Source: Candidatus Wallbacteria bacterium (GTDB lineage Bacteria; Muiribacteriota; JAQTZZ01). From it: a DNA stretch of 55,144 nucleotides. Below are positions 26,133 through 33,617 of this stretch, in pieces. Every line of letters begins with the position of its first letter. Position 1 is the first letter of the stretch. The notes below the pieces were generated by a model. That model made no database searches and was not told the origin of the DNA. It worked only from the letters and a program-made list of their open reading frames with translations. The position numbers were made by a program, and so were the translations under genes. The stretch lies in the NCBI GenBank assembly GCA_028687545.1, contig JAQTZZ010000028.1, positions 1 to 55,144 of the forward strand, given 5' to 3'.

Positions 26133-27155
26133 TTAAATCACCAGCATTGCATCGCCAAAACTGAAAAAACGGTAATTGGCCCTAAGGGCCTCCTGATAGC
26201 ATTTAAAGACCAGTTCCCGTCCTGTCAGGGCTGAAACCAGCATCAAAAGAGTGCTCCTGGGCAGATGGAAGTTTGTGATCAGCCCATCGATCACGCGGAA
26301 CTTGTAGCCAGGATAAATAAAAATGCCGGTAGAGGACTCCCCTGCCCTGATCAGACCGCCGGACTCTGCGCTTTCCAGGGCTCTGCAGGAAGTCGTGCCG
26401 CAGGCGATCACCCTGTGTTTCCGCGCCCTGGCCAGATTGATCCGTTCCGCGGCTGCGGAAGTGATTTCAAATTTCTCTTCATGGATTCGATGGTCTCTGA
26501 TGCATTCGGCGCTGACTTCCCTGAAAGTGCCGATTCCCACGTGCAGAGTGATCTTGATAATCTCTACTCCAGAAGCGGCAAGTGTTGAGAGCAGCTCCGG
26601 GGTGAAATGAAGCCCCGCAGTGGGAGCAGCCACAGCCCCTTCATTCGCTGCGAAAACCGTCTGGTATCTTTCGGGGTCTACTGTCTGATTCCTGATGTAT
26701 GGAGGAAGCGGAACCCTGCCGTGGCTTAAAATATTCTTCCTGTCACTGTCGAGTATCTGAATCAGGCGCATCCCATCTGGCAATTCGCTCAAAATCCTGA
26801 TCCCCAGACCGTCCGCATTGACAATCTGCCCGCTTTTGAGCCTCCTGGAAGGCTTGACCAGGGCTTCCCAGACCTGCCCTTCCTGATTTGAACTGAGATA
26901 TGACAAAAGGAAAATCTCGGCGTTCCCGCCGCTGGCCTTTTTTCCGAGAATTCTGGCAGGCAGTACCCTGGTATCGTTCACTACCACTATGTCTCCAGGG
27001 GAAAGATATTCCCCGATTTCAATAAATCTGCGGTGTGAAATCCTTCCGGCTGCCCGTTCATACACCAGGAGCCGGGAATGGTCCCGTGGGCTCACAGGTT
27101 CCTGGGCGATGAATTCCTCTGGGAGTGCATAATCAAAATCACTCGTGCGCAACAT
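26133..27155 (-). CDS. queA: tRNA preQ1(34) S-adenosylmethionine ribosyltransferase-isomerase QueA
   Basis: 340 residues, full length for QueA. Family signatures: F-D-Y-x-L-P-E-E-F-I-A-Q-E-P at the start, N-D-T-R-V-L-P-A-R central, G-A-V-A-A-P-T-A-G-L-H-F-T and T-N-F-H-L-P-R-S-T-L-L-M-L-V-S-A near the end. It transfers ribosyl from S-adenosylmethionine to preQ1 in tRNA to make epoxyqueuosine. No tgt or queG lies in the window. ATG 27155 has no Shine-Dalgarno site and sits 6 bp after a -10 box, so the mRNA is probably leaderless. Confidence 0.97.
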   Translation of the reverse strand: MLRTSDFDYALPEEFIAQEPVSPRDHSRLLVYERAAGRISHRRFIEIGEYLSPGDIVVVNDTRVLPARILGKKASGGNAEIFLLSYLSSNQEGQVWEALVKPSRRLKSGQIVNADGLGIRILSELPDGMRLIQILDSDRKNILSHGRVPLPPYIRNQTVDPERYQTVFAANEGAVAAPTAGLHFTPELLSTLAASGVEIIKITLHVGIGTFREVSAECIRDHRIHEEKFEITSAAAERINLARARKHRVIACGTTSCRALESAESGGLIRAGESSTGIFIYPGYKFRVIDGLITNFHLPRSTLLMLVSALTGRELVFKCYQEALRANYRFFSFGDAMLVI

Positions 27156-27161
27156 GGAAAG

Positions 27162-27170
27162 AGTATAACA
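27162..27170 (-). promoter_or_regulatory. Extended -10 of queA, leaderless configuration
   Basis: TGT-TATACT (27170-27162) is followed by 6 bp (CTTTCC) and then ATG 27155. Transcription should begin at or within a base of the start codon. Confidence 0.6.
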
Positions 27171-27180
27171 CAGTCACATT

Positions 27181-27271
27181 GAACAGTGAGCAGTGAATGG
27201 TGATTGGTGAATAAAGCAAATTCAAATTCCCATCCTGTTCACTGCTCACTATTCACTATTCACTATTCACT
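27181..27271. repeat. Heptamer inverted-repeat element
   Basis: The left arm (27181-27214) carries AGTGAGC/AGTGAAT/GGTGATT/GGTGAAT units; the right arm (27238-27271) carries TTCACTGCTCACT then TATTCAC repeated three times. A 13-bp segment, AGTGAGCAGTGAA at 27185-27197, matches the right arm perfectly in inverted orientation. The element fills the gap between divergent queA and the response regulator gene. Confidence 0.7.
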
Positions 27272-27273
27272 AT

Positions 27274-27281
27274 GTTAGAAT
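27274..27281 (+). promoter_or_regulatory. -10 of the response regulator gene, leaderless configuration
   Basis: TG at 27273-27274, T, then TAGAAT at 27276-27281 (5 of 6) and ATG at 27288, 6 bp later. No Shine-Dalgarno sequence is present. TTCACT units of the adjacent heptamer repeat could serve as a poor -35 at 18 bp. Confidence 0.5.
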
Positions 27282-27287
27282 ATTGCC

Positions 27288-28652
27288 ATGAAAATCCTTG
27301 TGATAGACGATGAGCCTGAGATCGGCTATACCATCCAGCGTGTACTGAAAAAACTGGAGCATCATGTTGAAGCCCTGAAAGACTTCTCTCTGGTGACTGA
27401 AAGTCAGGATTACTGGAAGAATTTCGACCTGATTTTTTTGGACATCAATATGCCCAAATGCAACGGCCTGGATATACTGCAGCGTATCAAAGGCAATTCC
27501 CCGGAAACGCTGGTCGTGATCATGACCGCGTATGGATCAGAGGAAATCGCAGTGCGCGCCATGAAAGAAGGAGCAGACGATTATCTGAAAAAGCCCTTTG
27601 CCATTGAAAAGCTCCGCCAGATCTGCAAGGATTTATCCGCTCGATCCGGCGTCCACCCGGATCCGGCTGAATACGCAAGTCTTTTTCCTGAAATCATCAC
27701 CCAGAGCCCAGCCATGGAAGCTCTGATGCGCTTGATGCAGAAAATCAAGGACATCGACGTCACAGTGTTGATCACCGGAGAATCAGGCACAGGCAAGGAA
27801 CTGATCGCCAGATCTCTTCACTGCGCTGGAAAGTATGCGAAAGAACCGTTCATACCTTTGAACTGCAGCGCCATCCCGGAGAACCTGGTCGAATCTGAAT
27901 TGTTCGGATTCGAAAAGGGAAGCTTCACTGGTGCCTACTCGACCCAGCAGGGTAAGTTTGAACTCGCAGGCGAAGGCACGATTTTTCTCGACGAGATCGG
28001 TGAGCTTCCGCTTGCTCTGCAGGTCAAACTTCTCAGAGTGCTGCAGGAAAAAAATTTTCTGCGCATTGGCGGCGCCGAATTGATTCCTGTCAAATGCAGG
28101 GTGATTACCGCCACTCATCAGGACCTCGAAGCTGAGGTAAAAAAAGGCAGTTTCAGGGAAGATCTCTTTTACAGGCTGAACGTGGTCAAGATAAACCTTC
28201 CACCACTCAGGGACAGACGCGAAGACATCCCTCACCTGGCCAGGCATTTCCTGGCTGAATTCAATCATAAATATTCTCTTTCCTGGAATGATTTCTCTCA
28301 GGATGCTCTGGATTTTCTTTGTGTCTACACGTTTCCCGGCAATATCCGCGAATTAAAAAACATCATTGAGCGGATCATGGTGACTGGAGAAGGAGCTACT
28401 GTCAGCCTGAAACATCTCAAGACTATCTATCATTTCTCAGATGAATTGATCAGTCCCGAAGAATTTTCCAGCAAGGACTACCAGACCATGAAAAAAGAGC
28501 TGATCATTAAATTCGACCGCGAATATTTCCAGCGCCTGCTCACTTTCTGTCAGGGAAACATTTCCAAAGCCGCCCGCCTCTCAGGAATGCAACGAAAAAG
28601 CATTTATGAAAAAATCAAGGAACTCGACCTTGGAGTGGCGGTAAAACCTTAG
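27288..28652 (+). CDS. NtrC-family sigma-54-dependent response regulator
   Basis: 454 residues. Receiver domain 1-120: D-D-E-P near residue 7, phosphoacceptor aspartate in F-L-D-I-N-M-P near 57, T-A-Y-G near 85 and K-K-P-F near 106. AAA+ domain about 145-375: Walker A G-E-S-G-T-G-K-E, sigma-54 contact loop as G-S-F-T-G-A rather than G-A-F-T-G-A, and Walker B T-I-F-L-D-E-I-G. A C-terminal Fis-type helix-turn-helix ends at about 450 (G-N-I-S-K-A-A-R-L-S-G-M-Q-R-K-S-I-Y). It activates RpoN promoters when phosphorylated. No kinase is adjacent. Sigma-54 promoters occur right downstream (28830) and before the four Tad-chimera genes, all possible targets. Confidence 0.95.
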   Translation: MKILVIDDEPEIGYTIQRVLKKLEHHVEALKDFSLVTESQDYWKNFDLIFLDINMPKCNGLDILQRIKGNSPETLVVIMTAYGSEEIAVRAMKEGADDYLKKPFAIEKLRQICKDLSARSGVHPDPAEYASLFPEIITQSPAMEALMRLMQKIKDIDVTVLITGESGTGKELIARSLHCAGKYAKEPFIPLNCSAIPENLVESELFGFEKGSFTGAYSTQQGKFELAGEGTIFLDEIGELPLALQVKLLRVLQEKNFLRIGGAELIPVKCRVITATHQDLEAEVKKGSFREDLFYRLNVVKINLPPLRDRREDIPHLARHFLAEFNHKYSLSWNDFSQDALDFLCVYTFPGNIRELKNIIERIMVTGEGATVSLKHLKTIYHFSDELISPEEFSSKDYQTMKKELIIKFDREYFQRLLTFCQGNISKAARLSGMQRKSIYEKIKELDLGVAVKP

Positions 28653-28743
28653 AACCCATTTCATGAGTTCTAGCAGTCTCCAACCGGGTATTTATTTCCC
28701 AATAGAGTCGAATCAGGGATTTTAATTTCTCCTCGCGACGGTC

Positions 28744-28761
28744 GATTTTTATAAAAAAATC
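28744..28761. promoter_or_regulatory. Dyad upstream of the sigma-54 promoter at 28830
   Basis: GATTTTT (28744-28750), ATAA, AAAAATC (28755-28761) is a perfect inverted repeat centred near -104 from the predicted start at 28856. A wider pair, AATCAG (28711-28716) and CTGATT (28761-28766), flanks it. It may be an activator site or the transcription end of the preceding gene. The TTGC-N5-GCAA dyads of the Tad genes are absent here. Confidence 0.35.
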
Positions 28762-28829
28762 TGATTGAATTTGTTTAACAGTCTCTATATCTGTTGCCCT
28801 GGAATGGAATCATCCAGATCTTTATTTAT

Positions 28830-28845
28830 TGGCATCAATATTGCT
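28830..28845 (+). promoter_or_regulatory. Sigma-54 promoter (-24/-12) in the intergenic region
   Basis: TGGCAT-N5-TTGCT, with GG at 28831-28832 and GC at 28843-28844 (10 bp apart), is identical in its fixed bases to the promoters before paralogs 2-4. No open reading frame starts close by; the predicted start near 28856 leads into a strongly structured RNA. Confidence 0.75.
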
Positions 28846-28855
28846 CAAATCTAAT

Positions 28856-28992
28856 TAAAATTAAGTAGGCAACCAGGCAATACTAATCATTGTTTGGCTG
28901 CGGAGATGATGGCTGGGGTTTTTCACCTGCCTTTTTCGCTCCAGCATAATGTTTCCGCGGTCCAAAGGCCAGCATGGTTGCCACTTTTTTTT
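28856..28992 (+). ncRNA. Candidate sigma-54-transcribed small RNA with intrinsic terminator
   Basis: About 137 nt from the predicted start to an eight-T run (28985-28992). Three nested stems are visible: AAGT(A)GGCAACCA (28863-28875) pairs with TGGTTGCCACTT (28975-28986); TTTGG and GCGGA (28893-28897, 28900-28904) pair with TCCGC and CCAAA (28954-28958, 28962-28966) around a small internal loop; and AT(G)GCTGGGG (28909-28918) pairs with CTCCAGCAT (28939-28947). There is no ribosome site followed by a convincing reading frame. It lies between the response regulator gene and nhaC. It may act as a trans-acting RNA or as a leader that ends before nhaC. It matches no RNA family I recognise. Confidence 0.55.
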
Positions 28993-29075
28993 AGAAGCTG
29001 TTAAGCCGAACGAAGTGAGGCTTTACAGCTTCTTAACCCCCGGAGCAAAAGCCAGAGCTTTTGCGAAGTGGGGTT
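28993..29075 (+). other. Pair of hairpins between the candidate RNA and nhaC
   Basis: AGAAGCTGTTAAGCC (28993-29007) pairs with GGCTTTACAGCTTCT (29019-29033) at 14 of 15 positions. Directly after it, AACCCC (29035-29040) pairs with GGGGTT (29070-29075), enclosing GCAAAAGC (29045-29052) with GCTTTTGC (29057-29064). The loops share a CGAAGTG motif. They could be a repeat element or a structured leader of nhaC. The rest of the 501-bp gap (28653-28829) holds an AGAAC/GTTCT hairpin at 28651-28671 and AT-rich DNA with no gene. Confidence 0.55.
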
Positions 29076-29132
29076 CCAACCCGAATCACCCCAACTATCT
29101 TTTCCCTGCTGGATTATCCTGGCTGTTTGTTT

Positions 29133-29138
29133 TATAAT
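29133..29138 (+). promoter_or_regulatory. Possible -10 box of nhaC
   Basis: TATAAT 15 bp before ATG 29154, with GGAGG between them. No convincing -35 or TGn extension, so this is tentative. Confidence 0.35.
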
Positions 29139-29153
29139 TTCTACGGAGGCCTC

Positions 29154-30857
29154 ATGACCAGAAAATTCTATCTCCTGCTTTTCAGTGTGGTGATAGTATT
29201 GGCTCTCTTTCTGCTCACCCGCGACGAAATCGCCTTTGCAGTTTTAGGCCCCTTGCTCCCACCGCTGGTAGCGATCGGAACTGCCTTGATCACTTCCAGG
29301 GTGATCCTTTCTCTTTTCGCAGGCGTATGGTGTGGAGTATTCCTGAAAACTTTCGCACTCCCAAATCCTGAAACACTTACCCTCAACATCGATAAATATC
29401 CTGGTTTTATCCAGTCAGCCTTCAGATCACTTTTTTCCATATGCGACACATACCTGATCAATGCACTCACGGATTCTGAACATGCCTGCATCCTGGTTTT
29501 CACAATCGCAATTGCCGGGATGGCCGGAGTAATCATCCGCACAGGCGGTCTTGGGATCACTGAAAAATTAAAAAACCTCGCCAATTCCAGATCTTCCTGC
29601 CAGCTTTATACCTGGATGCTTGGATTGGCTATATTTTTCGACGACTATGCCAGCTCTCTGCTTGTGGGATACATCATCAAACCCCTTTCGGACAAATTCA
29701 GGATCTCCAGGGAAAAGCTCTCCTTTCTCGTAGATTCCATGTCTTCCCCTGTTACTTCGATCTGCCTGGTGACTACCTGGCTCGGATATCAGGTTTCACT
29801 GATCACCGATTCTTTCCACGAAACAGGCATCGAGCTTGATCCATATACTTCTTTCATTTCTTCGACCCCGTTTGCATTCTACCCATTGCTGACCGTCTTC
29901 TTTGTCTTCCTGATCGCTGTGAGCGGGAGAGATTTCGGTCCGATGTACCTGGCTGAAAAAAGAGCCGTAAGTACAGGACAGCTCTATGAACGTACTTCCC
30001 GCCCTCTCTCTGCTGATCTGGAAGAAATGCCATCCGATCCCGGCATCCATTCGAACTGGCTTAACTTTGCGCTGCCGGTTCTGGTGCTGCTGCTCTCAAC
30101 CGTATTCGGACTGTATCTGAACGGGTACGGTGCCCTTCCTTCAGGAGCCCATCTTTTGAAGCGCAGTTCACTGCAGTGGATCATCAGCAACGGCAGTCCG
30201 CTGATCGTTCTGATCTGGTCTTCAGTCCTTGCTTCGCTCAGTTCCATCCTGCTCGCCCTTTATCAGAATCAACTCCCTTATACAGAGATTGCGGACGCCT
30301 GGCTCAAGGGTGCCAAATCAATGGCTTCCACAGTTTTAATCCTGCTGCTGTCCTGGTCCCTCTGCGAAATCTGCGGGGAACTTCACACCAGCAGATATCT
30401 GGCCCAATATGGTGCAATTTATCTGCTGCCTGCCATTTTCCCGTTCTTCACCTTTGTTCTGGCCTGCCTGATCTCTTTTGCCACAGGCACTTCGTGGGGC
30501 ACCATGGCGATCCTGTACCCGCTTGCGATCCCGCTTGCCCACAGAATTTCCCTGGGAGAACCTGTCTATCTTTCCGTGATCCACGGCACTATCGGCGCCG
30601 TGATCGCCGGATCAGTCTTCGGTGATCACGCTTCCCCGGTTTCAGATACTACGATCCTGTCCTCTGCATCCAGCGGATGCGACCTGATGGATCATGTCAG
30701 AACCCAGCTTCCTTATGCATTCGTGGTGGCAGCTGTCTCTGGAATCATCGGATTTCTGGGAACAGGCCTGGGAATTTCTCCCTGGATCCTTCTGATCACA
30801 GGCATGTTGACTCTCACAGGCATCATTTTTCATTTCGGCCTGAAAACATCGGATTAA
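29154..30857 (+). CDS. Na+/H+ antiporter, NhaC family
   Basis: 567 residues from ATG 29154, with GGAGG just upstream; the upstream in-frame extension to 29061 runs through the hairpins and is rejected. About 11-12 hydrophobic segments. NhaC-family signatures: I-F-F-D-D-Y-A-S-S-L-L-V-G near residue 160, S-M-S-S-P-V-T-S-I-C-L-V-T-T-W near 195, A-T-G-T-S-W-G-T-M near 445 and V-F-G-D-H-A-S-P-V-S-D-T-T near 490. The expected role is exchange of cytoplasmic sodium, or an organic substrate in some members, for protons at the inner membrane. It is followed 6 bp later by an RseC-like gene. Confidence 0.93.
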   Translation: MTRKFYLLLFSVVIVLALFLLTRDEIAFAVLGPLLPPLVAIGTALITSRVILSLFAGVWCGVFLKTFALPNPETLTLNIDKYPGFIQSAFRSLFSICDTYLINALTDSEHACILVFTIAIAGMAGVIIRTGGLGITEKLKNLANSRSSCQLYTWMLGLAIFFDDYASSLLVGYIIKPLSDKFRISREKLSFLVDSMSSPVTSICLVTTWLGYQVSLITDSFHETGIELDPYTSFISSTPFAFYPLLTVFFVFLIAVSGRDFGPMYLAEKRAVSTGQLYERTSRPLSADLEEMPSDPGIHSNWLNFALPVLVLLLSTVFGLYLNGYGALPSGAHLLKRSSLQWIISNGSPLIVLIWSSVLASLSSILLALYQNQLPYTEIADAWLKGAKSMASTVLILLLSWSLCEICGELHTSRYLAQYGAIYLLPAIFPFFTFVLACLISFATGTSWGTMAILYPLAIPLAHRISLGEPVYLSVIHGTIGAVIAGSVFGDHASPVSDTTILSSASSGCDLMDHVRTQLPYAFVVAAVSGIIGFLGTGLGISPWILLITGMLTLTGIIFHFGLKTSD

Positions 30858-30863
30858 GAAAAT

Positions 30864-31310
30864 ATGCAGATCCTCGCCAAAATCATTGCGGTCACTCCTG
30901 GAAGCCTTAAAGTTTCTATAATCCGGGAAAGCGAAGGCTGCGGGACTTGCGGAAAATGCGGGAGATTCCGGTTGCTGCCGCTTGACGAGAAAACCGAATT
31001 TCCGTTGCCTCAGCCTGATTTTGCCTGCAGCGAAAACGAGACCCTGATTCTTCAGATGCCTGAGGCTGTTTTCTATCTGGCGCTGTTCCTGGCTTTTATC
31101 GTTCCAATCCTGATCCTGATCGGCTCCACGGCATCCGCCTGCCTATTCCTGAGCGAAATCCTTTCAGTTGGCATCGGATTATTCTGCACTTCGCTCTACC
31201 TCGTCTTTTTTCTTAAACTGGCTGAAAAATTTTACAGGAATGCTTTCAAGATCATTGGTAAATTCAAGCCTGACTGCCCGGAGAAGGAAAATGAAAACCA
31301 TCCTGGTTGA
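30864..31310 (+). CDS. RseC/MucC-family membrane protein
   Basis: 148 residues. A short beta-rich N-terminal domain holds a cysteine cluster (G-C-G-T-C-G-K-C-G near 25-33), followed by two adjacent transmembrane helices (about 72-92 and 98-118) and a polar tail. This layout matches RseC/MucC proteins, which modulate sigma-E signalling in Proteobacteria and are related to SoxR-reducing and Rnf-associated RsxC systems. Neither RseA nor Rnf genes lie nearby, so the partner is unknown. Its 3' end overlaps coaX by 20 bp. Confidence 0.75.
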   Translation: MQILAKIIAVTPGSLKVSIIRESEGCGTCGKCGRFRLLPLDEKTEFPLPQPDFACSENETLILQMPEAVFYLALFLAFIVPILILIGSTASACLFLSEILSVGIGLFCTSLYLVFFLKLAEKFYRNAFKIIGKFKPDCPEKENENHPG

Positions 31311-32007
31311 TATTGGAAACACCTGCATCAAGGGCTGCGAAACCGACGGCAGGCATCTGCTGAGAAGTTTTTCCTGCCAAACCAAAGATGTCTCGAAATC
31401 CAGCTTTTTCACTGAGTTTGAGCCTGAGCTCTGCCTGGTCTGCTCTGTAGTGCCGGAAGCTCTGGAAAAGCTCAGGGAAATCGGCCCGAAAATCAGGATC
31501 CTCGCTGTAGGTCAGGAACTGAAGCCTGAAATCAAAAGCGCTTATGACCTGACCCAACTTGGCGCTGACCGTCTGCTTAACATCTGGACGGCGGGTAAAA
31601 TATACACGCCTCCACTGCTGGTAGTTTCAGCCGGGACAGCCCTGACAGTTGATTATATCAATCCCGACGGCTTTCACGAGGGTGGGTTGATCTGTTCAGG
31701 AATCAGGAGCGGGCTGCGCAGTCTGTCCGAAAACACTGCAGCGCTGTTTGAAACCGGATTGCACAAACCAGATTCGCTCTGGGCTTTGAACACGGCAGAC
31801 GCATTGAACAACGGTTTCTGCAATCAAGCTATTTTTTTCATTAAAAAAATTCCGGAACAGCTTCCAGGACGAACCAAAACAATCATCACAGGTGGTGATT
31901 CCTCTCTGATCGACATCCAGGAGTCAGTGATTTTCCCGGAACTGGCCCTGCAGGGGCTATTGATGCTGTTGATGGAGCTGTCACAAGAACACACGATTTC
32001 CGTTTGA
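31291..32007 (+). CDS. coaX: Type III pantothenate kinase CoaX
   Basis: 238 residues from ATG 31291, preceded by GGAGAAGG; the frame is open further upstream to 31168 but those codons lie inside the RseC-like gene. Signatures: V-D-I-G-N-T-C-I-K at the start (phosphate loop), L-G-A-D-R-L-L-N near 88, S-A-G-T-A-L-T-V-D-Y near 115 and I-I-T-G-G-D near 200. It phosphorylates pantothenate in the first step of coenzyme A synthesis, typically requiring a monovalent cation. It overlaps the upstream gene, so it is probably in the nhaC operon. Confidence 0.93.
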   Translation: MKTILVDIGNTCIKGCETDGRHLLRSFSCQTKDVSKSSFFTEFEPELCLVCSVVPEALEKLREIGPKIRILAVGQELKPEIKSAYDLTQLGADRLLNIWTAGKIYTPPLLVVSAGTALTVDYINPDGFHEGGLICSGIRSGLRSLSENTAALFETGLHKPDSLWALNTADALNNGFCNQAIFFIKKIPEQLPGRTKTIITGGDSSLIDIQESVIFPELALQGLLMLLMELSQEHTISV

Positions 32008-32008
32008 A

Positions 32009-32112
32009 GTTGGTATGTTTGTATGTTGGTATGTTAGTATGTAGAAAATATTAGGAAATCCGGTGTCTCTTCCCCAACCTGCCAACATACTAACCTACTA
32101 ACATAATAACAT
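32009..32112. repeat. Octamer inverted-repeat element B
   Basis: The left arm has four consecutive units GTTGGTAT, GTTTGTAT, GTTGGTAT, GTTAGTAT (32009-32040). The right arm (32082-32112) has complementary units (CCAACATAC, TAACCTAC, TAACATAA, TAAC). The loop is about 40 bp. It starts 2 bp after the coaX stop and runs to 3 bp before the dus start codon, so it must contain any dus promoter (CATAAT at 32102-32107). Confidence 0.8.
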
Positions 32113-32115
32113 CTG

Positions 32116-33075
32116 ATGAACCTGCCGTTTGCTGAAAATACGATTCCCCTGATCCTCGCGCCTATGGCCGGGTATACGGATTACCCGTTCCGCAGCATCT
32201 GCTATGAATTCGGAGCAGACTACTCTTTCACGGAAATGGTCTCTGCCAATGCCATGTTCCACAGAAACAGGGGCTGCCTGACGCTTTACCATACTGATCC
32301 CGGGGAAAAAAAACGCCTCTCAGTTCAGATTTTCGGCGGCAGTCTGCCTCAGCTTGAATCTACCGCTGAATTTCTGAATGATCTCGGTACATTCAGCGGA
32401 ATCGACCTCAATCTGGGTTGCTCGGTTCCCAAAGTACTGAGATCCGAAGCAGGCTGCTTCCTGATGCAGTTCCCTGAGCGGCTGAAAAAAATTTTCACTT
32501 CCCTGAGGCCAAGAATCAAAGGCTTTTTTTCCTGCAAGCTGCGGCTAGGATATACCATTACGAGTAAAAATTACCTGGAAATCGCCAAACTGGCCCAGGA
32601 CTGCGGCCTGAACTTTGTCACTCTGCACTCCCGCACCCGCTGCCAGGGTTTTGCCGGAGAAATAGACTATCAGGCTTTAGCAGAAATGGTGAAAAACCTT
32701 GAAATCCCGGTGATCGGAAATGGAAATGTCAGGGATGGAACATCTCTCGGCCGCATGCTGGAAACCGGTGTTTCAGGCGTGATGATCGGCAGAGCCGCAG
32801 TCGGAAATCCCTTTATCTTCAAGAAGCTGAAACTGTTTCAGAATGGATCTGAATTTTCCCCTGCCATCACGGATCTGCGTGCAGTATTCCAGAGGCACGG
32901 CAGGCTGATCCTGGATTTTTACGGCGAAAAGCAGGGCGTGAAAGTGATGAGAAAGACCATGATCGCCTATCTTAAAGGTATGCCTGGGATCAGAGAATTC
33001 AGGGGACGCCTGGCTTCAGTGGAGTCTGAATCCGATTTCAACAGTATCTGCGACGAGCTGGAAGGGGTAATCTGA
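32116..33075 (+). CDS. tRNA-dihydrouridine synthase
   Basis: 319 residues, standard Dus length. FMN-binding TIM-barrel signatures: L-A-P-M-A-G-Y-T-D-Y-P-F-R at residue 14, E-M-V-S-A near 40, catalytic-cysteine motif D-L-N-L-G-C-S-V-P-K-V near 97 (S where P is usual), and I-G-N-G-N-V and G-V-M-I-G-R-A-A near 198-230. It reduces uridines in tRNA to dihydrouridine. It resembles DusB, but the target base cannot be assigned. No Shine-Dalgarno site is visible before ATG; the upstream 30 bp are the arm of repeat element B. Confidence 0.93.
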   Translation: MNLPFAENTIPLILAPMAGYTDYPFRSICYEFGADYSFTEMVSANAMFHRNRGCLTLYHTDPGEKKRLSVQIFGGSLPQLESTAEFLNDLGTFSGIDLNLGCSVPKVLRSEAGCFLMQFPERLKKIFTSLRPRIKGFFSCKLRLGYTITSKNYLEIAKLAQDCGLNFVTLHSRTRCQGFAGEIDYQALAEMVKNLEIPVIGNGNVRDGTSLGRMLETGVSGVMIGRAAVGNPFIFKKLKLFQNGSEFSPAITDLRAVFQRHGRLILDFYGEKQGVKVMRKTMIAYLKGMPGIREFRGRLASVESESDFNSICDELEGVI

Positions 33076-33090
33076 TCAGATTTGTCACTT

Positions 33091-33498
33091 TCATTTCTTC
33101 ATTTTCCAGCGCGGCATGATCCCTGACAGTCCTTGATCAGACGCTCCATCGAATTCCCCTTTTCTTCTCATCAGCCCGGCGATGAGGCCGATCAGGGCAC
33201 CGATCAGCGGGAAAAAAAGATACGCCCAGATGGATTTGATTCCTGAAAGGATCGAGAACAGCGGGCTCATGATGAAACCGCCGAAAAGGCCGCACAGCAA
33301 ACCTGCGATGGAGCCGGTCGTCCAGCCCCCGATAATGGTCAGTGTGAGCATGCCGCCCCAGAAGAAGGAAAACAGCACCACCTGCTGGATGGGTATTTCT
33401 TTCACGAATGACAGGGCAAAGGAAAGTAGAGCCGAGAAGAGCGTTCCTCCGACCAGTCCGTAAAACAGTAATTTTGAGTCGCCTCTGTAAACAGGCAT
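33091..33498 (-). CDS. Small glycine-rich membrane protein, unknown
   Basis: 135 residues with four hydrophobic segments (about 11-29, 40-58, 62-82, 88-108) with many small residues (G-S-I-A-G-L-L-C-G-L-F-G-G-F), then a basic tail ending W-K-M-K-K. No family recognised. It is convergent with dus, separated by 15 bp in which AATCTGATCAGATT (33069-33082) is a perfect but short palindrome. The upstream 119-bp gap to the ABC-F gene end contains no feature I can name. Confidence 0.6.
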   Translation of the reverse strand: MPVYRGDSKLLFYGLVGGTLFSALLSFALSFVKEIPIQQVVLFSFFWGGMLTLTIIGGWTTGSIAGLLCGLFGGFIMSPLFSILSGIKSIWAYLFFPLIGALIGLIAGLMRRKGEFDGASDQGLSGIMPRWKMKK

Positions 33499-33617
33499 AA
33501 AGCCGGATTTTATCAGGATTGAAAGGTTATGTCAATCTGCCGGGACTTTGACGCTGAATCCGGGAAAACTTGCTGAATAGACAGGCAGAATTTTCCTTTG
33601 TACGGGTGAACAGCTGT

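Noticed and set aside
28949-29137. 62-codon plus-strand open frame in the candidate RNA region
   Set aside because: It has no ribosome site, runs through the terminator and both hairpins, and overlaps the nhaC leader.
33069-33082. Palindrome at the dus stop codon as a terminator
   Set aside because: It is only 14 bp, AT-rich, without a loop or T-run.
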